Source: Zymoseptoria tritici IPO323 (lineage: Eukaryota > Ascomycota > Dothideomycetes > Mycosphaerellales > Mycosphaerellaceae). From it: DNA of 64,000 nt. The notes below the pieces were generated by a model. It did no database searches and was not told the DNA's origin. It saw nothing but the letters and a program-made list of their open reading frames with translations. Position numbers and translations under genes: made by a program. The first letter of the stretch is position 1, and the number at the start of each line of letters is the position of its first letter. Of this stretch, positions 53,011 through 62,782 are shown piece after piece. The stretch is taken from positions 3,038,001 through 3,102,000 of the forward strand of contig NC_018218.1 in assembly GCF_000219625.1 (NCBI RefSeq), in the 5' to 3' direction.

Positions 53011-56000
53011 ATGAATCTATCCTCCGACACGCGCAATCAACATGCCTTACCGGCAAGAATTTCCTCCAACGCCGAGTCCCATCCAAGATCCATAATCGAC
53101 CGTCGTCCCTCGGCCGCCCTGTCTATCAGCAACCACTCCATGACCATGTCTTCCCAGACCAGCATGAGGGGTACTCTTTCCTCGAGAAGTTCCCACAGTC
53201 AGCTCAACGGCTACAGAAATCACCCATCCGCCTCTGAGGACTCTCTCCACGACACAATGTTTTCTCCACACAGTCTCCCTTGCCATCCTCCGACACTGCG
53301 CCACACCATGTCGGATCAACCATTCTCCGAACGATCACCTTCACCCTCTACACGAGCGGCTCCTCACAGCTCAATGGCAGAGGCCATGTCGGCTGGGCGG
53401 AGTCCCGGTCTGATTCGAAGAATCTCCCGCGGCGCGCATAACAGACTTCGACGCAGAGCGTCGACCAATCACTCCTTGAGAATGCGTGACCAGAGCGCAG
53501 GACCCGTTCTGGTGCGCCGCCGGAGTGACAGTAATGGAGCATCCGATTTCGCGCAGGACGTGTCCGATCTGGATCTGGACAGTACCGCCGAGGATGCTGG
53601 CGAGGATGCAGCATTCCCATCTTCGGCGCACGAACGGACCAATGCTCTTGGGATCAATGTTGGCCGGCCTAGTATTGCACCCCGGACCACGAGCATTTTT
53701 GAAGGTGGTATCGCACCTGCGAGCTCGGCCGTGCTGGAAAACGGAACCTGGCTCACCAAAATCACCAAGCGTAATACTAAGCGTATCAAGCTCTGGCTGG
53801 ACTCCAGTTCGGCTCGGGTGTGCTGGCACTCCTCGAAGCCTAATAAGTCGTTCTTTGTGGATGACGTTCGAGAGGTACGTGTTGGTGTTGAATCCAGGAA
53901 TGCTCGTGATGATGTACAAATTCCGGAAGACCAAGAAGGTCGCTGGGTCACCATTGTGTATGATGTGCCGGAGCGATCGAAAGGTCGAGCCATCAAGACC
54001 ATGCACATCATCATGCCGGACGACTACATCTTGAAGCTCTGGACCGAAGCATTGAACATTGTTACGCGGGAAAGAATCGAAATCATGAATGCACTTGCCT
54101 CGTCTCCAGAAAAGAGCGAGAAGAGCATGACTCTGGCTTGGAGTCGAGTCATGGCACGAAAATCTGCCGGCAGCGCTGAGCGCTTCTCCTTGGACGATGC
54201 GAGATGGTTGTGCCGCAAACTGGAGATCAACTGTACCGACTCCGCCGTCAAGACTCATTTCAAAGCCGTGGCCAGTGACGAAGCTGCTGGATTGGATCAC
54301 GAACAGTACCGCAACTTTGTTCGTTCATTCCGTGAACGCAAGGACATTCAATACATCTACAGGAACATCAAGTTTGGTACCGATCTCGATATGGACTTGA
54401 CGACTTTCCTCGACTTCTTAAAGACCGAGCAGGCCGTCGATGTTGTCAAGGAGCGGGCTCACTGGGAGAGTGTTTTTGACAAGTACTCGCGACCGTCTCA
54501 GAACAAGGCGTCACTCCCCGATGCCGAGCATATTCCCGGACAGCGGACGCTCAACATGCAAAGCTTCCAAAACTTCCTCACCTCCTCTCATTGCTCGCCT
54601 TTGATACAACGCAAGGGCGAGCCTACTACTCTCGACCGACCGCTCAACGAGTACTTCATCTCCAGCTCACACAACACGTACCTCCTGGGACGACAGGTCG
54701 CAGGCGCCTCGAGTGTGGAGGGTTACATTGCCGCTCTTGTCAAAGGATGCCGATGTGTCGAGATTGACTGCTGGGATGGCGACGATGGCCGACCGATGGT
54801 GACCCACGGCAGGACCATGACCACCAAAATTCCATTCGAGGACTGCGTATCGGTTGTTGCCAAGTACGCCTTCAACAGTACACCGTATCCGCTTATTGTC
54901 TCCTTGGAAGTCCACTGCAGTCCGGAGCAACAATTGGCCATGGTCGACCTGATGAAGACTTATTTCCACACGATGATGGTCACCGAGCCGATCGTACCAA
55001 ACTCTTCTACTTTGCCTTCGCCAGAAGAACTCAAAAACAGAATCTTGATCAAAGTCAAGGCTGCACCAGAACACGTTGACCAGTCGCAACTCATCTATGA
55101 AGCCACTAATGGTCGCAGCCGAGCACGGAGCCTCACTCAATCCTTCAATCGCACGCCGTCCATGGAGAATCACAGCACCGTTTCATCACCGCTCGTATCC
55201 AGCTCGGTCGCGACCAGTCCCTCGGAATACAATGCACACTCGACACCGCGCGGCTCGATCACCTCCGGACCGACCGCAACGCCGAGCAGCTCGGCAGATG
55301 ACAGCGACGATGTTCCCGCCTCAGCAGACAGGATGAGAAAGAACAATTCCAACACAAGCCGGATCCACACCGAATTGGGCAAACTCGGCGTCTACTCGCA
55401 GGGTATCAAGTTCAACGGCTTCTCTGCTCCTGACGCCCGGACATTCAACCACGTCTACTCCTTCAACGAGAACACTTTTGAGAAGCATTTCACCAAGGTC
55501 GGCCCTAACAACAAGGCCCTGCTTGAAAAGCACAACATGAAGTATCTCATGCGTGTCTACCCTGGCGCCCGCCGGATCGACTCTTCCAACTTCAACCCTC
55601 TCCAATCCTGGCGGCGCGGGGTGCAAATGGCGGCACTCAATTGGCAAACCTATGATGTTCATCAGCAAGTCAACGAGGCCATGTTCGCCGCCGGCTCTGA
55701 CCGCCTAGGCTACGTGCTCAAGCCCGAAGAGCTTCGCCACGCCAAGCACCTCCCCATCGCCGACACCGTTGCGGAGGCACCCGAGAAAAAGGAGAAGAAA
55801 GGCAAGAAATTGGTCAAGTTCAGCGTCGACATCATCTCCGCTCTTCGACTGCCACGTCCTCGAAACCAAACTACCGAGACTGGTGGCATGAATCCTTATA
55901 TCGAGTTCGAGATGTACTCCGCCGAGGACAAGGCTCGCGGGATCGCCACAGCTGAAGGCGGCACCGATGCCTCTGCCCGCGATGGCTCCTCCGGTATTGG

Positions 56001-56613
56001 CTCTCCCTTGCGCAAACGGACTCGCATCATCGAAGGCAACGGTTTCGACCCGCAGTACAACCAGACCATCACCCTAGCAGTGGAGACCAAATACCCGTCG
56101 CTCATATTCGTGCGATGGACTGTGTGGAACTCGCCTGAGGGCAAGAACAACTCTTCCAACTCCGTCTTGCTTGCCACCTTTACTGCGAAATTCGACTCCC
56201 TTCAGCAAGGTTTCCGCCACCTACCGCTCTTCAATCCGCAAGGTGAACAGTACCGCGACGCGAAGTTGTTTGTCAAAATCAAAAAGGAAGCTCCCATCTC
56301 GCTCTCCAACGAAGACAACGCGTATGGCATCATGGACTTACCGTACGCGAACGGTACCGGCAGCCACGGAGCCAATTCTCCCCGTCCGACCCGCCCGACG
56401 GAGAACGTTTCACGCACTGGAGGCTGGCCGAGGAGAATTTTCAGCCGTAGCACCAGTATGCAGCGGAAGAACGAGAACGGAAGTGGAGCCCCGAGTCGCA
56501 CGAGTAGTACTCAGAGAGCGAGAGAAGGTAGCGAGATTGGAGGTCCCATGACGGGATATTTCTCTGGAGAATTGAGTCGGACGAGTAGTATGGAGAGGGA
56601 GCTTTTGAAATGA
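53011..56613 (+). CDS. plc1: Phosphoinositide-specific phospholipase C (Plc1)
   Basis: A single exon of 1200 residues. It hydrolyses PIP2 to IP3 and diacylglycerol at membranes, linked to Ca2+ signalling. After ~240 disordered Ser-rich residues comes a PH-type domain (GTWLTKITKRNTKRIKLWLD, here carrying the conserved Trp), then an EF-hand-like region (~390-510). The X box starts near residue 540 (NEYFISSSHNTYLLGRQVAG) with catalytic His554 and His599 (VTHGRTMTT), plus CVEIDCWDG. A linker of ~90 Ser/Thr-rich residues follows. The Y box begins near 780 (LGKLGVYSQGIKFNGF ... SFNENTFEKH ... RVYPGARRIDSSNFNPLQSW). The C-terminal C2 domain is near 935-1090 (KLVKFSVDIISALRLPRP ... NPYIEFEM). A 110-residue Ser/Arg tail ends with repeated SRTSS motifs. 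The delta-like architecture is that of fungal Plc1. Confidence 0.93.
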   Translation: MNLSSDTRNQHALPARISSNAESHPRSIIDRRPSAALSISNHSMTMSSQTSMRGTLSSRSSHSQLNGYRNHPSASEDSLHDTMFSPHSLPCHPPTLRHTMSDQPFSERSPSPSTRAAPHSSMAEAMSAGRSPGLIRRISRGAHNRLRRRASTNHSLRMRDQSAGPVLVRRRSDSNGASDFAQDVSDLDLDSTAEDAGEDAAFPSSAHERTNALGINVGRPSIAPRTTSIFEGGIAPASSAVLENGTWLTKITKRNTKRIKLWLDSSSARVCWHSSKPNKSFFVDDVREVRVGVESRNARDDVQIPEDQEGRWVTIVYDVPERSKGRAIKTMHIIMPDDYILKLWTEALNIVTRERIEIMNALASSPEKSEKSMTLAWSRVMARKSAGSAERFSLDDARWLCRKLEINCTDSAVKTHFKAVASDEAAGLDHEQYRNFVRSFRERKDIQYIYRNIKFGTDLDMDLTTFLDFLKTEQAVDVVKERAHWESVFDKYSRPSQNKASLPDAEHIPGQRTLNMQSFQNFLTSSHCSPLIQRKGEPTTLDRPLNEYFISSSHNTYLLGRQVAGASSVEGYIAALVKGCRCVEIDCWDGDDGRPMVTHGRTMTTKIPFEDCVSVVAKYAFNSTPYPLIVSLEVHCSPEQQLAMVDLMKTYFHTMMVTEPIVPNSSTLPSPEELKNRILIKVKAAPEHVDQSQLIYEATNGRSRARSLTQSFNRTPSMENHSTVSSPLVSSSVATSPSEYNAHSTPRGSITSGPTATPSSSADDSDDVPASADRMRKNNSNTSRIHTELGKLGVYSQGIKFNGFSAPDARTFNHVYSFNENTFEKHFTKVGPNNKALLEKHNMKYLMRVYPGARRIDSSNFNPLQSWRRGVQMAALNWQTYDVHQQVNEAMFAAGSDRLGYVLKPEELRHAKHLPIADTVAEAPEKKEKKGKKLVKFSVDIISALRLPRPRNQTTETGGMNPYIEFEMYSAEDKARGIATAEGGTDASARDGSSGIGSPLRKRTRIIEGNGFDPQYNQTITLAVETKYPSLIFVRWTVWNSPEGKNNSSNSVLLATFTAKFDSLQQGFRHLPLFNPQGEQYRDAKLFVKIKKEAPISLSNEDNAYGIMDLPYANGTGSHGANSPRPTRPTENVSRTGGWPRRIFSRSTSMQRKNENGSGAPSRTSSTQRAREGSEIGGPMTGYFSGELSRTSSMERELLK

Positions 56614-57313
56614 GGATGACTTGACGATTTTCCTCTGGCATTTGAAGGGATGGAGAGGAACTTGCGAAAACAGAACTGTTCGGACACAACATGTCAAAGG
56701 AGTTGGGAATGGGGAAAGGACTGGAGCACGGGTCACGCAGGCAGGCCCTCGCTCGGTGAATCTTTGGCGTCTTGGGGACTTTTGAACGGCATCACACATT
56801 GGGCGGTGCAATTCCCATGGACGGGAATCAGGGAGGCTCTTTTGTTTACTTTGTTTCTGCCGGGGTCGAGTGCTTTTATCCTCCCCCTTTCTTGTCATAT
56901 ACCCTTTTTGCTGCTTTTCATTCGAGACTTTAGATTCGATAGGGAGAGGGAGAGGGATCCATGAGATCGACCAAAGAGACTTTCGGATCTTCTGGTCTGA
57001 TCATGTTGTCGCTGCTCATCTAACTACTACACTGCCCCTTTGACTACGCTGTGGTGCAGAGACTATTGAAGTCCTTTGACCACTACACTCTAGAACGGCC
57101 GGTTCTTAGCGTGCTAGCTCCGGCAGCGAATCAGAGGTATTCGATGACGTTTCGCTGAATGTGAGCAGGCGAGTGCGGAGTTGAGTCCACTTCAAAATGG
57201 ACTTTACACATCACATCGATACCTTCTTTACATTCATTGGGACCGCTGTACAGCTTGGTCATAAATCTGCATTCTCTCGCTATCTTTACATATTAGACTT
57301 TCACTTACCAAAC
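56614..57313. other. Intergenic, plus-strand genes on both sides
   Basis: 3' flank of plc1 and promoter of the SDR. A gggagagggagaggga purine run lies near 56941. No gene is supported. Confidence 0.4.
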
Positions 57314-58468
57314 ATGCCTATCGCTGTCGTGACAGGAGCAAATAGCGGTAACGTGCCTCGACTCGCTCCTGCTGCTCAATGCTAAACGTGTTGCATTATA
57401 GGCATCGGCCATGCTCTTGCTCAATTACTCATCTCCGAGGTAGGCTGAATGTCGTCCTGGTTCAAGCCTCTCGTCGTTCGGAAATGTTCCAGATCGAGAC
57501 ACCTTGAGTCGAGCCAACCAACGTGAAGAGGACGTCTAGCTAACAGATTCGACTACGAACAGGGCTACGAAGTACATGTACGTCGACCTGGTCATTCGCA
57601 TCCAAACATCAAGTCGAAGACGCCTCCTCTCCAATCTCAGCTCCATCCCATACGCACGTCCAAGCTGATTCACCGATCCAGGCCGCCGACCACATCCTCG
57701 GTCCAACCCTGCAGTCCCTTCCCTGCCGGCTCCACCGCCTGGATCTCCGCTCTCCCGTCTCCATCGCCGGTCTAGCAACCCACCTCGCCAGCAAACCCAT
57801 CCACATCCTCCTCAACGTAGCGGGCGTTATGAGTCCGAAAGAAGACGATGCCCTACCCACCGTGACCAAGGAAATCCTGACCACGACGTTTGAGACGAAC
57901 GCCTTTGGGCCCTTGTTGCTTACCCAGGCGTTACTGCAGAGTCTATTGTTGGGCGCGGAGGATGCGGACGGAGGAGGTGCGAAGGTGGGGATTGTTAGTA
58001 GTCGGGTGGGAAGTATAGGCGGTATGTCTTCTTTTCCCTCCAGATCCCGTTTCTTTCTGCCCTGCTTCGTTGAGAGTGAACTTGCGCTAATGATGATGTG
58101 TGAAACGTGCAGACAACTCAACCGGCGGCTCGTACGCTTACCGCGCCTCCAAAGCCGCCGTCAACAGTGTGGGAAAATCCCTCGCGTGCGATCTGCAAAG
58201 CCAGGGAATCGTCGTGAGTCTGTTGCATCCTGGCATCACGAAAACGAACATGAATCCTGCGGCAGATGCGGATCCGGAAGCGGTCGAAGCGGAGGAGGCC
58301 GCGGCGAAGTTGGTGAGTTAGTCTAGATCTCTGAGCCCTTCTACGAGCGAGCGAAAAATGAGGAGCTCTTGGCTGACGATTTCCTTCAAGTGGGCGATCA
58401 TGAAGGAAAAGGGGATTGAGGATACGGGCAAATTTTGGCATAGGGAAGGACATGAGCTGCCTTGGTAG
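57314..58468 (+). CDS. Short-chain dehydrogenase/reductase, six exons
   Basis: Exons 57314-57347, 57402-57439, 57563-57577, 57682-58021, 58113-58312, 58391-58468; 234 residues. Joins are forced by motif continuity. TGANSGIGHALAQLL is the Rossmann Gly motif split by intron 1. GYEVH comes from a 15-nt exon, which could equally be 9 nt with a donor at 57572. LDLRSP, LLNVAGVM (an NNAG variant), VSSRVGSI, the active site YAYRASK with Tyr and Lys, and LHPGITKTNM follow. The last exon gives WAIMKEKGIEDTGKFWHREG then HELPW, the ending typical of a fungal SDR group resembling C-factor/sepiapterin-reductase-like enzymes. The substrate is not predictable. Intron sizes (54, 123, 104, 91, 78 bp) are larger than elsewhere in the window. 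Confidence 0.85.
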
Positions 58469-58891
58469 GACGGAGATAGGAGCAGGTTGGGTGAAATGTG
58501 CACAGCAACATGTATGGACGAGCGGCATGATGACAACGCAAGTCCTTTTACACCGCGCTGACCTTTCACAACTTGTTTGACGCTCGGTCACGCAGGCATC
58601 TCCGCACGGCATTTCAGCGCTTGCAAGCCTTTTGGCATGCTCTAGAACTAGAGCCGTATACCAAGGGCACCTTGGATGCGACATGGTATAGGTGGGGAGG
58701 CCATATTCTAAGACACCCACCTCCGCTCGCCCTGTTCTGTTCCAAATTCTTCATCCTTCCCGTCCTTTCCCAACGCCACCTCGACTGCAAAACATCCGCA
58801 CTCTGTCATACCAACTGATTCTCACCACACAAGAAAAAAGACCACACACACAAAAACAAACGGCCGCACTTCCTCCTCTTCCGACGACAAC
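58469..58891. other. Intergenic; leader of the candidate secreted peptide
   Basis: From ~58690 the sequence turns C/A/T-rich (ccacacacacaaaaacaaacgg near 58841), like a fungal 5' UTR, and ends in acaac immediately before the ATA at 58892. No gene is supported in the rest. Confidence 0.4.
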
Positions 58892-58921
58892 ATACACTTC
58901 ACCGCCGTGCTCGTCGCCTCA

Positions 58922-59059
58922 ATGGCCGCCCTCGCCTTCACCTCTCCCGCTCCGCAGCCAGACGCCGACCCGGCACTGGACGCCCGGGTCGACAGGTGCC
59001 TTGACAATCCTTTCATCGGCGGTTGCTGGCGGGGACACCCTCAGGGCTGCCTCTGCTGA
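58922..59059 (+). CDS. Candidate small secreted cysteine-rich peptide (start codon uncertain)
   Basis: From the ATG at 58922 the frame encodes 45 residues, ending RCLDNPFIGGCWRGHPQGCLC with four cysteines. That start leaves a poor signal sequence (MAALAFTSPAPQP). In the same frame, 30 nt upstream at 58892, an ATA codon in a good context (acaacATACAC) begins I-HFTAVLVASMAALAFTSPA; with Met in that place it would be a textbook secretion signal for a 55-residue pre-peptide. The product would be a mature ~35-residue Asp/Pro-led peptide with four Cys. Either a start-codon G-to-A change has inactivated the gene, a near-cognate start is used, or an upstream exon supplies the Met. Family unknown; no toxin or effector similarity is claimed. 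Confidence 0.4.
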   Translation: MAALAFTSPAPQPDADPALDARVDRCLDNPFIGGCWRGHPQGCLC

Positions 59060-59182
59060 ACATGATACTCTTCAATGGCAAGAGATTTCGCTCGGCTTGT
59101 GCCTGGCGTAAGGCGTCCTGACTCACCATCTCTTGTGCTGATGAGAGTCGCAGGAAAGGGACGGAGTTGATACAGGTATGAA
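59060..59182. other. Spacer before tandem repeat
   Basis: Possible 3' UTR of the candidate peptide. Nothing recognised. Confidence 0.3.
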
Positions 59183-59303
59183 GGGAGGATGTCAGGAGGA
59201 TGGCAGGAGGATGTCAGGAGTATGTCAGGAGAATGTCAGGAGGATGTCAGGAGGATGTCGGGAGGATGTCAGGAGGATGTCGGGAGGATGTTAGGAGGAT
59301 GCT
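59183..59303. repeat. 11-bp tandem repeat, 11 copies
   Basis: Eleven uninterrupted copies of (a/g)ggaggatgtc, most identical or with one change (ggagtatgtc, ggagaatgtc, ggaggatggc). Because 11 is not a multiple of three, it cycles through all frames and is not coding. It lies between the candidate peptide and the 3' end of glyoxalase I, where slippage would not damage a gene. Confidence 0.92.
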
Positions 59304-59447
59304 GCAGCGGAGGACGGCTGTGTTTGTGGACTTCTCTCGTGACGGTGGATCGATGCAATTGCATGTCTTCATGCTTTCTGGACTGCGAAAGGAAGACAAG
59401 GGCGACAATAGCTACATCTCATCCATCCCCATCATCACACATCAAAT

Positions 59448-60707
59448 TTAATACTTTCCCGGCGCCTCCTTGTACTTTTCATTCTGAATGACCTCGATCC
59501 AGTACCCATCCGGATCCAACACAAACGCCACATTCTTCATCCTGCCATCCGTCAACCTCTTCTTCCACTCGACACCCTTCTCCTCGAACCGCGCACACGC
59601 CTTGTCCAGATCGTCCACCGACACGCAAATGTGTCCGAAACCCTGTGGCTCCGAGTTGCCGTCGTGGTAGACCTTGCCCTCCTCCTTCTCAGTGCCGTAG
59701 TTCCAGGTCAATTCGAGCAGACCCTCGCGATCAGCGACGGGATTGGTGCCGTTGGCAGATTTGTCGGAGGACGGAGCGGGACCGTAGGCGAGGAAGTAGA
59801 GGTTGAAACCGGCGGACTCATTCTCCGATTTGCGGATAAAGGTCATGCCCATTGTTTCTTGGTAAAACTTGAGGGAGGCCTCCTTGTCCTTGACGCGGAT
59901 CATGGTGTGGTTCATGCGGTAGGTGGATGTGTCGGTTTCCTTGACGTCTTCGGTCTTGTCGACGGGATTTTGGGCGATGATCTCGACTGTGGAGTGGTTA
60001 GTGGGTTGAGGTGCGAATATCACCAGGTCAAGGTTCACCTACCCCAATACTCATCTGGATCGAGGACGAAAGCAATAGAGTGCATGCGACCATCCTTCAG
60101 CTTCTTCTGGAACTTGTACCCAGCATCCTCCAGACGCTGGCAGGCAGCTTGAATGTTGTCGACACTGACACAGACATGTCCGAAGCCCTTGCCGGGCTCC
60201 TTGTTTCCATTGGCGACCTTGAAGTTGGAGTCGTTCTCGGTGCCGTAGTTGTGGGTCAGTTCGATGATACCCTCGCGATCGGTCCAGTGGTTGTCTTTGG
60301 AGACGGATTTGGAGGAGTTGTAGGCGAGGAAGTACAGGTCGAACTTGTTGTCTGGGAACTCGAACTTGTTGACCTGGGACATGCCGAGGTGTTCGTAGAA
60401 CTTGATGCTGGCTTTGGGGTCTTTCACCCTGTGGAGTTTGTTAGCATATGACAGGGTGTTTGGTCAAGAGAAAATGTGTCAACGATGGCATCTTTGACAC
60501 CACGACCTGACTGGGACTCGTTACTTACCGCAGCACTGTAAATGTCACGTCAGTATACGTATCTCAATGGTTGATCAATATGACAAACATACTGGTATGG
60601 TTGAACTTGTACTTGGAGGTATCGGTCATCTTTGCGGTCGTTGCGTATGTTCTTGAGGGATTGAGGAATTGTTTGGTCAGATTCACCCGTCGAATGGCAG
60701 AAAACAT
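59448..60707 (-). CDS. glo1: Lactoylglutathione lyase (glyoxalase I), two-domain
   Basis: Exons 60707-60593, 60535-60529, 60428-60043 and 59986-59448 encode 348 residues. GLO1 isomerises the methylglyoxal-glutathione hemithioacetal to S-lactoylglutathione. The fungal enzyme is a monomer with two glyoxalase domains. Domain 1 has HTMLRVKDPKASIKFYEHLG and GFGHVCVSVDN; domain 2 has NHTMIRVKDKEASLKFYQET and GFGHICVSVDD, then DPDGYWIEVIQNEKY. Exon 2 is only 7 nt (TGCTGCG); without it the HT-MLR-VKDP junction is lost. The leader MFSAIRRVNLTKQFLNPSRT looks like a mitochondrial presequence. An inner Met at 60629 (MTDTSKYKFNHT) would give a cytosolic form, and an outer Met at 60782 would add 25 residues. 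Introns are 57, 100 and 56 bp. Confidence 0.9.
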
Positions 60708-60782
60708 GTATCGAGAAGTGAGGTTATATCGGACGCGGAAAGGTCTCAGCGGATGGAATATATTTCTCGTCGTCGCTTCCAT

Positions 60783-61425
60783 TGATGACGTTGAAAGGCG
60801 TCCGGACTTGCCCCTCTTCCATTCGACCTCCAGCTCTCAATCCCGCCGGCACATTCGAGCCGACTGAACACCTTGGAGCCGACGGCCTACGAGGTTTCAA
60901 TTGACCATGCTACTTCTAATTCTTCAATTGACCTCCATCGAGTGTCATGGCCGTCACGCCAGCAGGAGCTTGCATAAGGCAGGAGGTAAGGCAAATATAG
61001 CAGATTAGTTGATGCCTCAGGCCGCACATCTGTGAATTGCCCCTCTTGCTTGGTCAGTCATAGAAGCACTTCCTGGTACCCGTGGACGGTAGACAACACC
61101 TCCGTCCTTCAGCAACCGCACACCGCCCACGACGATATCCCTCTGAACCACTCAATACGACAACACTCATATCACCGCGACTGACTCAGATCCCCGGCCA
61201 TATAAACCACCCACAGCGACGCTGGCCGCACGTCGTTGCGTCCGCCCACGTCACCTCCGCTATCGCATTCATCCAGGCATCCGTTTCTCCGCGACATTCA
61301 CTAGATCACACACTGTTACACCTCACCTCCGATCCTCAGCCTTCCACACCGGTCCATCTCTCACCCTCAAAGGCCTGCTCTCCTTCGACAAACCTCTCAT
61401 CGCTCCTCCGCCATTCTCATCCACC
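60783..61425. promoter_or_regulatory. Divergent promoter region, glo1 / NMN adenylyltransferase
   Basis: A 640-bp gap between outward-facing starts. The part before 61426 is C-rich 5' UTR-like sequence. No gene is supported. Confidence 0.4.
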
Positions 61426-62304
61426 ATGGCCGAGATCAACGGCGAAATGACTCTTGATCAGTATGAATTCCCCAACAATCGCCTACGCCGACGGATAATG
61501 TCCGAAGACCGCACTCCCCTTGTCCTTATCGCTTGCGGCTCCTTCTCACCCATCACTTTTCTCCACCTGCGCATGTTCGAAATGGCCGCCGACTACGCCC
61601 GCTTCAACACCAAATTCGAAGTCGTAGGAGCATACCTGTCATGTGTCGGCGACGCATACAACAAGAAGGGACTGGTCAAGGCGGAGCATCGGATCAACAT
61701 GTGCTCACTGGCGGTGCAGCAGAGCAGCTGGATCGGCGTGGACCCTTGGGAGGCTTTACACAGTGAATACTTGGAGACGGCAAAGGTGCTGGATCACTTC
61801 GACTACGAGATCAACACAGTCATGGGAGGAGTCGAGACACCGAATGGAAAGAAGAAGTGTCGTATTGCTCTACTGGCAGGTGCCGATCTCATTCAGACCA
61901 TGAGCACGCCGGGTGTGTGGGCGGCCAAGGATATCGACTACATTCTGCGAAATTTCGGCGCATTTATCGTGGAGGTGAGTCATTGTCTTGACGTCAGATT
62001 CATACATACACAGAAACTAACGATTCTTCAGAGAAGCGGTACAGACATCGATGAAGCCCTAGCGGCACTACAGGAATGGAAGGACAACATCTGGGTGATT
62101 CAACAACTCGTCCAAAACGACATCAGCTCGACCAAGATCCGGCTGTTCCGTAGGCGCGACATGTCGATTCGATATCTGGTCCCAGAACAGGTCGTGCAGT
62201 ACATCGAGGAGCACAGTCTGTACGACGAGGACGGCGTGGCGAGCACCAGCAGCAGCAAGGAGCGTCGAGCCGGTGAGAGTTCGGGTGTGTCAGGGAACTC
62301 ATGA
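61426..62304 (+). CDS. nma1: Nicotinamide mononucleotide adenylyltransferase (NMNAT)
   Basis: Two exons, 61426-61974 and 62032-62304, give 273 residues. The enzyme condenses NMN (or NaMN) with ATP to form NAD(+) or its deamido form, in nucleus and cytosol. The nucleotidyltransferase signature GSFSPITFLHLRMFEMA starts at residue 38, with the (T/H)xxH element. YLSCVGDAYNKKGLVKAEHR and WEALHSEYLETAKVLDHF match eukaryotic NMNATs. ISSTKIR at 214-220 is the second ATP-binding motif. The end holds RYLVPEQVVQYIEEHSLY and a short Ser-rich tail. The 57-bp intron (gtgagt...ctaac...ttcag) is in frame and stop-free, and it falls between FIVE and RSGTD, where the family has no insertion. Confidence 0.92.
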   Translation: MAEINGEMTLDQYEFPNNRLRRRIMSEDRTPLVLIACGSFSPITFLHLRMFEMAADYARFNTKFEVVGAYLSCVGDAYNKKGLVKAEHRINMCSLAVQQSSWIGVDPWEALHSEYLETAKVLDHFDYEINTVMGGVETPNGKKKCRIALLAGADLIQTMSTPGVWAAKDIDYILRNFGAFIVEVSHCLDVRFIHTQKLTILQRSGTDIDEALAALQEWKDNIWVIQQLVQNDISSTKIRLFRRRDMSIRYLVPEQVVQYIEEHSLYDEDGVASTSSSKERRAGESSGVSGNS

Positions 62305-62782
62305 TCGATGTGAATCTTGAGAACTGCTCGCTTTGGAAGAGGTCTCGAGAGTGACAGACTCGAATTGGGAGAGAGTAGAATGGTGGCACGGCATCGCTGC
62401 TGGGAGTTTACGATTGATGATTGCTTGTTACTGATATCCGACTGCCTGTGGAGGGATCGGGCATATTCGCTGCGGAAGACACGCGATCGCAAGGCCTGTA
62501 AGAGCCGCTTTCTATTGTATTAATACATCTTCGCATTGGCCTTCTTCGGGATTGAACGGTAAGTGGAGAAGAATCGATGCGGATACTGTTTGCACTTGCC
62601 GTCGAGATGGGAAACACGCGTCCCTTCCCGTCGAACGAGGCATCGACAATCCGCTTGGCATGTTCCGACGACAAACAAGACGGCACTTCATCACCTCGCG
62701 ACTTGTCATCTCTCGAATCATCCCATCCTCCCTGTTCATCAACCCACCTTCAGGACAACGACACTCGCTCTCTCTCGTCGAA
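62305..62782. other. Intergenic, 3' flank of NMNAT and promoter of GH16 gene
   Basis: Same-strand gap with no supported gene, repeat or RNA. Confidence 0.4.
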
